Under the pieces are notes generated by a model. The model was not told the DNA's origin and did not search any database. It saw only the letters and a list, made by a program, of their open reading frames with translations. From Diospyros lotus (Eukaryota > Streptophyta > Magnoliopsida > Ericales > Ebenaceae): a stretch of DNA of 64,000 bases. A program made the position numbers and the translations under genes. The stretch spans positions 3,954,879-4,018,878 of the forward strand of contig NC_068351.1 in NCBI RefSeq assembly GCF_014633365.1, written 5' to 3'. Numbering within the stretch: position 1 is the stretch's first letter; each line of letters starts with the position of its first letter. Shown here in pieces: positions 25,794-36,110 of the stretch.

Positions 25794-26251
25794 TGTAGGG
25801 AAAATGAATAGAATGGAGACCTAAATAGAATTAAAACACCCGAGGCGTGAGGACACTGTTCTTAAGGATATTTCCCTATGGTAGGGTATCCCCCAGGATT
25901 CAACGAGTTCATCCTCTTGGGGAGGGATACAGAAACAGCAAAAAATATTAAACCCAGCAAGGAAAAGATAGAAATAACAAGGATAAGAAGCTTAGTTTTT
26001 TCTCTCCAGAATAGGGAATACAAGAAGGTATTTATAGGCAAATATCAGATCTTCCAATAGCTAGTTTTTTATTAAATGAGAGAATAATAAAGGCCTTTGT
26101 AACTAGTAGCTGTTGGAGGAATATAAATATAGGAATTATTAGAGTTTAAAGATAAAACTGATAGCTGTTAGGCCTTAATAAATATTCTAGCTGTTGGAGA
26201 AATTTAATTTCAAGAGTTAAAATCTTTTGAAATACTCTCATATATACAACA
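25794..26251 (-). repeat. Copia 5' LTR
   Basis: 458 bp, the same length as the 3' LTR. On - it should carry the promoter. The first coding ATG lies 18 nt inside the element. Downstream of it on - is ATCTTAAGGATATTATCA and then the ATG, without the common initiator-Met PBS. Confidence 0.93.
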
Positions 26252-27514
26252 CTGCCATGCCAAAGAGGGTGGCGAATGGTTGATGAGTATTATGGTTATG
26301 ATATTGCATATGGTATCGTTGAGCATATTGACATGTGTAAGCCTAAGAGCTGTTTGTATTTTGTTAAGCATGTGCATGTGTTGCATTGTGATATGGAACC
26401 TTTCATGAGAATACATACTGTAAAGAAAAGTAATGTGAATGTGAACATGCATGACGATGCACGGTATACAATATGAGCTCGGCTCGAATGGTCATTTGCA
26501 TAATTATGAATACGTGCCACACAAACTTGTGGAACCTGGTGTAAGTATACTGAATATATGCAATAACTTATGACATGATATGGGGAATGAATACGGGAAG
26601 CCTTGTTAATGCTAGTTGTGGAGAATGATTCCCCTTTCGTTTTAATTATGCTTGCTGAGTCTCGTGGCTCACTTTGTTTTAACATCATTCCAGGTTAAAG
26701 AAGGGAGGTTCGAGGTTAGATTCAGTGGTGTTGGATCCTTACCGATAGCCATGTGTACGGGGCTCTCTTGACCGAAAAGATCCTTAGAGGTGAGTGTGAG
26801 CAGGGGCTCAGATAAAAGTGCTTCTTTAGATTTGTTTAGCCAATCTATGGTATGTATGTAAGAGCCCCTGATATGTGTAATTTTAATCAATTTGTTTCCG
26901 TTGAAATAAATAAAAATTAAGTTGAAAATTTGGGTCATTACAATTTTAATTTTTAAAAAGCATAAAAATGTTTTTGATGCACCATATTGATATTTCCACA
27001 TCGTTTTCATCTTTGAAATGTCAAAAATAGTTAAAAAAAAAACTTTTCAATCCATTTTTTCAATTACAAAAACATTTTACACTAGTTTTTTAATTTTAGG
27101 AATATATGGAAAATACATTTCAGTCCACGAAGGGATTATAGCTTGACTATTATAATTTTTTACTTTTTTATAAAATATTTTAATTTCTAGGAAGCACAAA
27201 AATATCTCTAAGGGGTCACATTGATATTTTTGAAATATTTCCATTTTTGAAACGTCAAAATATATCCCAAAAAAATATTTTGAGGCAGATTTTTTAATTT
27301 AAAAAAATTTTAGAGTCGTTTTGTAATATTAGCAATATATTAAAAATATGTTTTTATCCACGAAGGAGTTAGAGCTTGACTATCACAATTTTTTTCCTTC
27401 CTACAGAATATTTTAATTTTTTTCAAAGCACGAAAATGTTTTTAAGGTGCCATATTAAGATTTCCAAATCATTTTCATCTTTTGAAATGTCAAAAAAGAA
27501 ACTTTTTCAGTCAG

Positions 27515-27662
27515 TCTTTTCAATTTTAAAAATATTTTACACCAATTTTTTAATAGAAAAAATATATCAAAAATACATTTCTAACCATTCTTTTCAATTT
27601 TAATAATATTTTACACCAATTTTTTAATAAAAAAAATATATCAAAAATACATTTCTAACCAT
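27515..27662. repeat. 74-bp tandem duplication private to copy B
   Basis: The stretch TCTTTTCAATTTTAA... ending CTAACCAT is present twice in a row (27515-27588 and 27589-27662) but once in copy A (ending near 9890). It arose after the segmental duplication, or was lost from A. Confidence 0.85.
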
Positions 27663-28895
27663 GAAGGGGTTAGAGCTTGACTATCACAATTTTTTACATT
27701 CTTATAGAATATTTTAATTTCAATGAAGCACAAAAATGTCTCTGAGGCGCCACATTGATGTTTCTAAAATGTTTCCATTTTTGAAACGTCAAAAAATATC
27801 AAACAACAATATTTGGAGACAATTTTTTTAATTTAAAAACTTTTTAGAGTCATTTTGTAATATTAGCAATATATCAAAAACACATTTTACATCCACAACT
27901 TGGCTATCAACATTTTTTACCTTTCTATAGAGTATCTATATTTCTATGAAACATGAAAATATCTATGAATCAGCATATTATATTTCTAAAATATTTCAAT
28001 TTTTGAAACATCAAAAAATATATTTTAGACATTTTTTCTATTTCAAAATAGTTTTAGAGTCATTTTGTATTATTATGAATATGTTGAAATCATGTTTTCA
28101 TCCACTAAGGGGTTAGAGGTTAGCTATCACAACTTTTTACCTTCGTAGAGAATATTTTAATTTCTACAATGCACGAAAATGTTTCAAAGGCGCCATATCA
28201 ATATTTTCAAATCCTTCTCATTTTTGAAACATAAAAAAATGACAAAAAGGATATTTTCATTCAGTTTTTTCAATTTCAAAAACATTTAGAGCCATTTTTT
28301 AATATTAGAAATGTATCGAAAATACGTTTCCGTACACGGAGGGGTTAAAGCTTGACTATAACAATTTTTTATCTTCTGATAGAATATTTTAATCTATACA
28401 AAGCATGAAAATGTCTCTTAGGAGCCATATTGATATTTTTGAAATATTTCTGTTTTTGAAAAGTCAAAAAATATTCAAAAAAAATATTTTCAGGCAAATT
28501 TTTAATTTCAAAAACATTTTATAGTCGTTTTGTAATATTAGCAATATATCAAAAATATGTTTACATCCACGAAGGGGTTAGTGCTAAGTTATCACAATTT
28601 TTTTACCATTCTACATAATATTTTAATTTTTGCAAATAACGAAAATGTCTTCGAGGCACCATATTGATATTTCTAAAACGTTTCTATTTCTGAAATGTCA
28701 AAAAATATATTAAAAAAATATTTTCAGCAATTTTTTCAATTTTAGAAACATTTTAGAGTCGTTTTGTATTAGTAAGAATGTATCAAAAATACATTTTCGT
28801 CCACGAAGGGGTTAAAGCTTGGCTATCACAATGTTTCCGGGCATTATATATATTGATATTTATGAAACTTTTTCGTTTTTGAAATGTCAAAACAA

Positions 28896-29412
28896 GGTTG
28901 CATTATCTTTGTTATTTTCAAGTCATTTTTAATTTTCTAAAATAATGAAAACGAGTTCTCTTTGTTATTTTTAAAAATAAATTTTTAAAAATAAAAAAAA
29001 ATTATAAAGAAAACTCAAAACAACAAAAAGTTATTTTGAGTGTTTTAATCCAAAATAAATTTTAAACTCAAAACACATTTATTTATTTATTTATTCATAT
29101 TTTATTATTGTAATGGGAAAAAATATTACAAAATTCATTAATTTAAAAATGTATACATTTTTTAATAATATATTAACATTAAATGTTTTTAATTTACTGA
29201 ATAGTCAAATTTATTAAATAAAATATCATTAAAAAATTATTTTTAAAATTTCAAAAAGAACGTGTTTTCTAATTTTTTATTTTCAGAAATAATTTTTCAA
29301 AATGATAAAGAAAACGCTTTTTTAATTTTCTAAAAACAAACTATCAAAATAGAAAACTAAAAATAAATTTAAAACTCAAAATTGAAAATTGAAAAGTAAA
29401 GAGAACGCAACC
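28896..29412. mobile_element. AT-rich MITE with GGTTGCATT / GAACGCAACC ends (copy B)
   Basis: The counterpart of 11124-11648 in the same satellite position. Its ends are GGTTGCATTATCTTTGTTAT and AGTAAAGAGAACGCAACC. Interior inverted AT-rich segments are present. There is no open frame of note. The insertion therefore predates the segmental duplication. Confidence 0.6.
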
Positions 29413-29899
29413 CAATATTTTTAGGCAATTTTTCAATTTCAAAAACATTTTAGAAATATATCAAAAACATGTTTACATCCATGAAATGGTTAAAGCTTGA
29501 CTATCACAATTTTTTACCTTTTTACAGAATATTTTTGTGTCTACGAAGCACATAAATGTCTGCAAGGCGCCATATTCTTATTTTTGAAATGTCAAAAAAA
29601 AAAAAAAATTGGCAATCTTTTCAATTTCAAAAACATTTTAAAGTCATTTTGTAATATTATGAATATATCAAAAATACGTTTCTGTCCACAAAAGGTTATA
29701 GCTTGACTATCACAATTTTTTACCTTTCTATAGAATATTTTAATTTCTAAGAAGTGTCTCCGAAGAGCTATATTGATATTTTTGAAATGTCAAAACAATA
29801 TTTTTCAGTAATTTTTTTCAATTTTTAAAACATTTATAGTTGTTTTGTAATGTTATGAATATATCGAAAACACGTTTTCGTCCACGAAGAGGTTAGAAC

Positions 29900-30704
29900 T
29901 TATGGGAGGGAGAGAGTAACAAAAAATTCACCTACTCTCCATAATTGATTGAATATGTGAGGAGTGAACACAATGGTACATCAAACACCACAATTTATGG
30001 AGCATAAAAATAAGTTAAGCAAGAATAAAACAATCAACGCACGAGATAAACAATTTTTAACGTAAAAAATCCCTTCCAATGTGAAAGGGTAAAAACCACA
30101 TAACCTAATGGTCCACTCCAAAACTTAACTATGAATAATAAGCAACCACAAGTGATTGTTCAACAGCAATAATAGGTATACAACCTCAAATCAGCTAGCT
30201 ATCATGAATTACTTCAAAGCTTAACACGAAAGAGAGACTAGAGAGATATCACTGACATTAGGCTACTATTATAGAGTGTAAAACTAGAGATGTAGAGCTC
30301 AAATAATAGATCCAACTGTATAGAGTCCAGATGTCCTTTATCTTTTTGCCAAAAATCAGTCCAATCGAACCACAGATAACCCTTCAATCAGCAGATGATC
30401 AATAACTATTCGTTACTCTTCAACCTAGAAAATTTTAGACAACAAACCCTTTGTTCGGAGACTAATAATCGGGGATGCAAACCTCAAAATGTTAATTCGA
30501 CCATTCAAAACGAAGAACTAGATGTTTTCTACAAATTGACTAAAAATCACCAAGATTAAACCATAATAATATCTTAATTGATCACTTGAACAAACCTATA
30601 CACTCCACGCACATTTTCTTCAACTTGCCTCTTTTTGTTAAAATCTGCTACATGCACACACCCTTCTCCTTCTATACTGGAATTTTAGAAACCCCTATAA
30701 GCCC
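29900..30704. mobile_element. Unclassified 0.8-kb insertion in the satellite
   Basis: A satellite monomer is split between GAGGTTAGAACT and TGGCTATCACAATTTTTTAC by about 800 bp of unrelated, higher-complexity sequence starting TATGGGAGGGAGAG and ending ACCCCTATAAGCCC. The ends may form a weak inverted pair (CTTATGGGAGG against GCTTATAGGGG), but no convincing target duplication is seen. No protein-coding frame is recognisable. The first 360 bp are also in copy A (12143-12502). Confidence 0.5.
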
Positions 30705-31740
30705 TGGCTATCACAATTTTTTACCTTCTTATAGAATATTTTAATTTCTATGAAGCACAAAAATGTCTCCAAGTCACCATATTGATATTTTTGTATTGTT
30801 TATGTTTCTAAAAAGGTCAAAAAATGTCAAAGAAAACATTTTTAGGCAGTTTTTCAATTTTAGAAACATTTTAGTGCAATTTTGTAATATTTGAAATATA
30901 TCAAAAATATGTTTCTATCCATGAAGCAATTAGAGCTTGATATTTCTGAAACGTTTTCATTTGTGAAATGTCAAAAAATTATTTTCAAGCAGTTTTTTCT
31001 ATTTTAGAAACATTTTAGAGCCTTTTGTAATGTTAGGATTATATTGAAAACATGTTTCTGTAAACAAAGTAGTTAGAGCTTGGCTATCATAATTTTTTAC
31101 CTTTCTACAGAATATTTTAATTTCTACGAAGCACAAAAATTTCTCCAATGAACCACATTGATATTTCTAAAATGTCAAAAAATGTCCCCCAAAAAAAAAT
31201 ATTCAAGGAGTTTATTCAATTTCAGAAACATTCTAATATCGTTTTGTAATATTAAAAATATATCGAAAACTCATTTCCATCCACAAAGAGGTTAGAGCTT
31301 GTCTATCACAATTTTTACCATCCTACAGAATATTTTAATTTCTACAAAACATGAAAATGTCTCCGAGTTGCCACATTGATATTTCTATATCGTTTCAATT
31401 TCTAAAACGTCAAAAATTGTCAAAAATCCATTTTCAAAAATTTTTCTATTTCAAAAACATTTTAGAACCATTTTGTAATATTAGGAATACATCGAAAACA
31501 CGTTTCCATGGACTTAGAGCTTGGCTATCACAATTTTTTACCTTCCTACATAATATTTTAATTTCTACGAAGCACAAAAATGTCTCTAAGGCACCACATT
31601 GATATTTCTAAGACGTCAAAAAATGCCCCCCCCCCCCCAAAAAAAAAAAAAATTCAAACAATTGTTTCAATTTCAAAAACATTTTAAATCCATTTGTAAT
31701 ATTAAGAATATATCAAAAACGCGTTTCGGTCCACCAAGGA
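30705..31740. repeat. Tandem satellite array (block 5, right end)
   Basis: The last four or five monomers resume after the insertion, with the same landmarks. A C-run followed by an A-run (about 31627-31650) lies in one unit. The satellite fades out after GTTTCGGTCCACCAAGGAATT. Confidence 0.85.
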
Positions 31741-32730
31741 ATTTTTTCCGTTTCTATCTCATAATTTTTAATTTTTTCATAATTTATTTCTAGAATTTGT
31801 TTAAAATGCATTATGAAATTTATGTTTATTTTTAGATTGAATAACTATTTTTTATATTAAAGAGTATATTTATAAAAAAGTTCCTATATTTTTTTATTTA
31901 TGCATTTTTTCACATTTTTATTTTCTACTTTTTAAAAAAAAATTGTTTCATTGTTTTAATTTCGTATTCTATCCGTTTGCCATTGCTGTTTCTGTGCAAA
32001 CTAAATTTTAAATATGTTAATAAAATAATTTTACTAGAATTTTTAAATATATTATATGAAATTAAAAGTTTTAATTAAATTCGAAAAATACTATAAACTT
32101 CCTTAAAAGAAATTTAAAAAATCTGCTCAATTGCCCTCTGCGAATCTTACTATTTTGAAATCGTTCTATAATTGTATCGTTGACAATATTCTTAAATGTA
32201 TCTTTGGATTATATGTAATTAAGTCATTACTAATCCATTAAACATTTACTCTTGAGGTATTTTCTTTTTTTTTTAAATTGTATTTTATTTATAGGTATAT
32301 TATTTTTGTAATATTTCAGGAAGCCCAATGTTATATAAATAATTCCACCACTTTTACATAATTATGAACAAATCCTATCTAAATGTAAAAAATTGCCATT
32401 GAGATTTGATGAATTAAGTGAAGTAAGATGAAATGTGTTTGATTATACATAAAACTATTTGAAAATTAATAAGTGGAGTTGAATTTCAATTTGAAAGTCT
32501 TGTTTAATCAATTCTTAATTATAATTTTATTAATTCATTGTGATTAATTAATTCAATCTTTTTATTTATGTCATTAATTGGCCACCTTTAATATAAATAA
32601 ATTGATTACAGGATATCATATATATTATGTATATATAGTATATTCTATATTATCTGTTATTTTTTACTTTAATTACTATTAGTATTTTATTTTATTTATT
32701 TATTTATTATTATTATTATAATAATACAAG
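31741..32730. other. AT-rich intergenic DNA upstream of the ATL gene
   Basis: Very AT-rich and low in complexity, with TTATTTATT and ATTATTATT runs and no satellite landmarks. I see no gene or recognisable transposon. Confidence 0.6.
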
Positions 32731-32740
32731 TCTATATATG
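32731..32740 (+). promoter_or_regulatory. Possible TATA box of the ATL gene
   Basis: TCTATATATG lies about 165 bp before the ATG at 32902, a plausible distance for a plant TATA element plus 5' leader. The region is AT-rich, so a chance match is possible. Confidence 0.4.
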
Positions 32741-32901
32741 TGAAAAACTAGAAGTTGAAGGGACACCTAATTAGGAGGAGATTTTCGCTGGCTTAACAGC
32801 AGATGTCACGAAGCCAAACTGCAACATGAAATGGCACCAAACCGCAAATATGCTCCATCATCCGCCATTAGAGCTCTCCACACAAACCAAACCAATGAGC
32901 A

Positions 32902-33771
32902 ATGGAGAGCTTCTTCGCATTACGAACGATATCAAGGCCATTCTTGGTCGTGATGGTCGCCTTCACCGCTGCCGCTTTCTCTATCATTCTAGTCGCCGCA
33001 TTCTACCACTTCATCGTGATGCACTACTACCGCAGGCGGCAAGAGAATGCCCGCTGGCCGCCCCCCAACGCCTCCGACAGGCTGGAACAAAAGATCCTCC
33101 AGACCATCCCTATCGTCGCTTACTCCGCTGAGAAGCCGGAGTTCTTCGACCAACAGAGCGAATGCGCCGTCTGCCTTGCGGACCTGGAGGAGGGCGCCAT
33201 GGTCCGCGTCCTGCCTAATTGTATGCACGGATTTCACGTCAAATGCATCGACGAATGGTTCCTTGGAAACAGCAGCTGTCCAATTTGTAGGACGTCTGTA
33301 ACTTCTGCTTCCTCTCCTGCATTGCCGACGTTCCTCCAACCGAGAGAGGTCAGGGTTGAAGTTATGGCTCAAGGAGTTAGGGCTCAAGACCGCGTTCAAG
33401 AAAGTGAAGCGGCCGTTAACGAGATTCGAATTCACGTCGATAACGCTCCGTCCGGCGCCGCGATGCTCCGGCACTGTTCATCACTGGATCTGGACAAGGA
33501 GAGGCGGTTGAGGCTTCCGATTGCGGAGCTGAAGAGATCGCTTTCTCTGGATCACCGCTACCTGGTTATTGATTTCCAGAAAGAGAATCAAGGGACTAGG
33601 ACTTCTCCTTCTTCTTCTCCTCCCCCTCCTCCACCATCTTCTTCGCCTTCACCGGCCAAGAATGGATCGGCAGGGCGTTCGGATCTTGTTTCGTCCAAGC
33701 AATGGAGATCATTCTCGCGGCTGATAATCAGGGAGAGTGGTTTGCGCGACAGAAATCTTCTTGCCTGTTGA
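32902..33771 (+). CDS. ATL-type RING-H2 finger E3 ubiquitin ligase
   Basis: An intact single-exon gene of 289 codons. Residues ~13-40 form a hydrophobic membrane segment (VVMVAFTAAAFSIILVAAF). It is followed by a basic stretch and then a RING-H2 domain with C88, C91, C107, H109, H112, C115, C126 and C129, the C3H2C3 pattern with the conserved W119 after the sixth ligand. A single N-terminal membrane segment, a RING-H2 finger and no introns are typical of the ATL family. These are membrane-anchored ligases that pass ubiquitin from an E2 enzyme to target proteins. Between membrane and RING, KILQTIPIVAYS replaces the canonical GLD motif. The tail has a serine/proline run around residue 230-250. 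The ATG at 32902 gives the best fit; an overlapping ATG at 32896 is in another frame. The subfamily and target are unknown. Confidence 0.95.
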   Translation: MESFFALRTISRPFLVVMVAFTAAAFSIILVAAFYHFIVMHYYRRRQENARWPPPNASDRLEQKILQTIPIVAYSAEKPEFFDQQSECAVCLADLEEGAMVRVLPNCMHGFHVKCIDEWFLGNSSCPICRTSVTSASSPALPTFLQPREVRVEVMAQGVRAQDRVQESEAAVNEIRIHVDNAPSGAAMLRHCSSLDLDKERRLRLPIAELKRSLSLDHRYLVIDFQKENQGTRTSPSSSPPPPPPSSSPSPAKNGSAGRSDLVSSKQWRSFSRLIIRESGLRDRNLLAC

Positions 33772-34546
33772 GATGTCACAGCCCCTTCAGTTTTGCCATT
33801 TATTTAATTAATTAGGTCATCTTCTAAGCCAAAATTTGTACAACTTTTTATACAAAATGTTTTATATGATCATACAAATTAATTGTCATGTTCTCTAACA
33901 ACAAATTTATACATTTTTATGACAAAAGTTTCACAAAATCATATAAAATTATCCCATTTTTTCGAATTCCATTTATACTTTTACATCAACTGTTGTTTAC
34001 ATGCTGCAACTCTTACTCTTCTATACTATTTATGAGTTATTGCACCTTGTGTTACATATTTATTTGATACATATATTATTGTTGGGAAATACAACAAATA
34101 AAATTTGTATTAGAATAACTCAAATTGTACTGAGTCAAAACAAGACTAAAATGAGTCTCGTGTTGTTCGAGTGAACTCACGTCGTTGTTTGAGAGAGCTG
34201 GCAATTGGTCCAATAGGATATTGACTGTTTGGGAAAACTTATTCGTATGCCTTTTCGAGAGGACTTTTTTTTTGTTGAGAAAGTACATTTTTCAAGAAAA
34301 CTTCACTCATCCCGAAAGGTATGCTACAATAACATATTTGAAATATAGTTAATTCATTTTTATCATAATCTCCTTTTATCTTTCAAACTAATTTTTGAAT
34401 TTTTTATTATTTTCGATTTGGTTTGTTCTGTGTTATTTCAAACCTACACTTTTACAACCTTAATACTAGCCCAATTAATTTTAGCAAAAAAGAAAAAAAA
34501 AGCCAAATTATCTAATTAAATACTTGAATGATAAAAGGAGATTATA
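33772..34546. other. Intergenic DNA downstream of ATL
   Basis: AT-rich DNA including the probable 3' UTR of the ATL gene. Short frames such as 34076-34288 lack any recognisable domain. I see no gene or repeat here. Confidence 0.5.
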
Positions 34547-35135
34547 GACCCGTTTGTTGCACCTTAATTAAATAAATTATAGTTTCTAACTTCTTATATT
34601 ATAACTTTTAAAACTTAGAATAAGTTGTGAACCTATTTGTTGCAGCTTCTTAGAAATTGTAATTAAGTAGTTGTGGTGTTTGTGATACCATAAGTTGTAA
34701 AATAACTTATTTTTGTATAATTGTTCATAATACCCTTAGTAGTTATAGAATGATAATTTAAAAATTAATTAATGCATATGTATAAGTTTCAAGTGTTATA
34801 AAAAAATTAATTAAAGTATAGAGAGAGAAAGATAACGAGAGAGAGGAAGAGATCTGAAAATGGAGATGGCGGTAGAGAAGAAAAACCCATGATTGCGTAG
34901 ACAATAGGGTAATTCTTTATTAAAAATATGGGCAAAATTTTCATAACAATGTAATCATTTAAGCAGAAGTTGTAAAAGTTGGGGAACCCTAGATTGAAAA
35001 AGTCAGCTTCTACTCCTTCTAAAATCTAGTAGAAACTATAAGTTAAAATTCTATAAGTTAAAACAAACACTACATCCTAACTTTTTTGAAGATAGAAGCT
35101 AAAAGTTATAGATTTTAAGTTACAACAAACGGGCC
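34547..35135. mobile_element. MITE with GRCCCGTTTGTTG terminal inverted repeats
   Basis: The left end GACCCGTTTGTTGCACCTTAA pairs with the right end, which on - reads GGCCCGTTTGTTGTAACTTAA. Further inside, AACTTATAGTTTCT-type segments are repeated in both orientations. The element is about 590 bp with no coding capacity. ATA lies on both outer sides, suggesting a 3-bp duplication, but this is too short in AT-rich DNA to fix the superfamily (PIF/Harbinger-like or hAT-like). Confidence 0.7.
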
Positions 35136-35945
35136 ATATGTTAAACTCAATTTAATCGAAAACAAGTAAGTTAATGGGCCAAAGTATCTTTTTTGTATCA
35201 AAGGGGACCATCTTATTGCAATTATTCTCTTTACCCACCTTTTCAATTTTTAACAGATGCGGCATGCAATGGCACAGATTGGAATCTTATATATAAAACC
35301 ATCCAAATAATTATTATAATTATTTTGAAAATATTGCTAATAGACCCCATTTCTTTATATTTGCTAATTACTGCACCATATTTCATTAATAGCAAAATTG
35401 CCCCCAACGGACCAAACGTGACATAATTCACGTGCGAAACGTGCTATTCTTCTGTTTCCAGCACGGAATCCCCAAACCCAATCCCAAGCGGCACCGGCAC
35501 GTGCAACAGATCATTCTCTGTTCCTTTACTTTAATCCTACGGCTGGAATCAGGGTTTGTGGAAACACAATTTAATGATATTTCAAATCAAATTAAAAGAG
35601 TTCCAATTGATTGGGGGTAGGCATCCAAACAGGGCACGACGGCAATCACAGAAAGCTGATTTGCCCCCCTAACATGCATTATTAATAAGAAATTAAGACC
35701 TGTTACGTTCGCTCTTATGCAAGCGGCCCATGTGCGTTGGCGGACCCATCAAAAACCACGGAACGAAACTGACCCAACCAAAAGCCTTTGCCTTTCTAGT
35801 TTTCTTAATTGCATTTGTTTACAATTAGTTTCAATCCTCAATTATTGGGGGAATTTGTTCCCGTGGACCCCACCCCGTTCGATACTGAAATATTTAAATC
35901 AAATGATGAATAAATCAAATTAAAACAAGAAGAGATGGTCAAGAA

Positions 35946-35976
<31 letters not shown>

Positions 35977-36110
35977 TGGGTTATCTTAGGAAGGAATGAT
36001 TCATACAACCATTTTGTTCATAGAACCGAGGGGGAGGGGGGTGTTTGGTTGAAGGAAAGAATTGTGATGAGTTGTAAAAAGTAATTATCAATGTCTTTGG
36101 TGATTGGTGG
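35136..36110. other. Intergenic DNA between the MITE and PLATZ
   Basis: It contains the probable 3' UTR of PLATZ on the right and a run of T at 35961-35978. ACGTG-type motifs occur near 35430 and 35500. The short open frames here show no known domain. Confidence 0.5.

Larger units (their letters stand above)
20766..26251 (-). mobile_element. Nearly complete Ty1-copia retrotransposon
   Basis: Two 458-bp LTRs (20766-21223 and 25794-26251) bracket a gag-pol region read on -. A perfect 5-bp duplication CTGCC lies on both sides (20761-20765 and 26252-26256). The LTRs begin TGTTG and end CTACA on -. By hand count they differ at about 23 positions (about 5%), so the insertion is not very recent. 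The order protease, integrase, reverse transcriptase, RNase H is the copia order. A purine tract (GTGGGGGAT on -) precedes the 3' LTR. The usual TGGTATCAGAGC primer site is not visible next to the 5' LTR. It inserted into the solo LTR 18851-26942. Confidence 0.95.
18851..26942 (+). mobile_element. Solo LTR, gypsy-like, copy B (split by copia)
   Basis: It starts TGTAACATCTCG (18851) and ends GGGTCATTACA (26942), with the ATTTT duplication on both sides (18846-18850 and 26943-26947). Without the nested copia it is about 2.6 kb (18851-20765 plus 26257-26942). No PBS, PPT or coding region of its own is visible. It includes a 210-bp tandem duplication (20048-20462). Short open frames such as 19651-19890 have no recognisable domain. 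Confidence 0.87.
26943..29899. repeat. Tandem satellite array (block 4, copy B)
   Basis: The counterpart of 9248-12142. It restarts in mid-monomer after the solo LTR's ATTTT and is interrupted by the AT-rich MITE at 28896-29412. It ends at GAGGTTAGAACT. Confidence 0.88.
15724..30260 (+). repeat. Segmental duplication, copy B
   Basis: This is the longer copy of the block at 3183-12502. It retains the complete copia element and the left part of the solo LTR that copy A has lost. It has private changes of its own, such as a 74-bp tandem duplication at 27515-27662. At its right end, CATTA (30256-30260) continues into GGCTACTATT without an LTR. At its left end, ACAGA follows the junction LTR directly. 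Confidence 0.9.

Noticed and set aside
32826..33474. Other frames overlapping the ATL gene (for example 161 codons on -)
   Set aside because: The GC-rich ATL coding sequence leaves long open frames elsewhere. Only the 32902 frame has a membrane segment and a complete RING-H2 finger.
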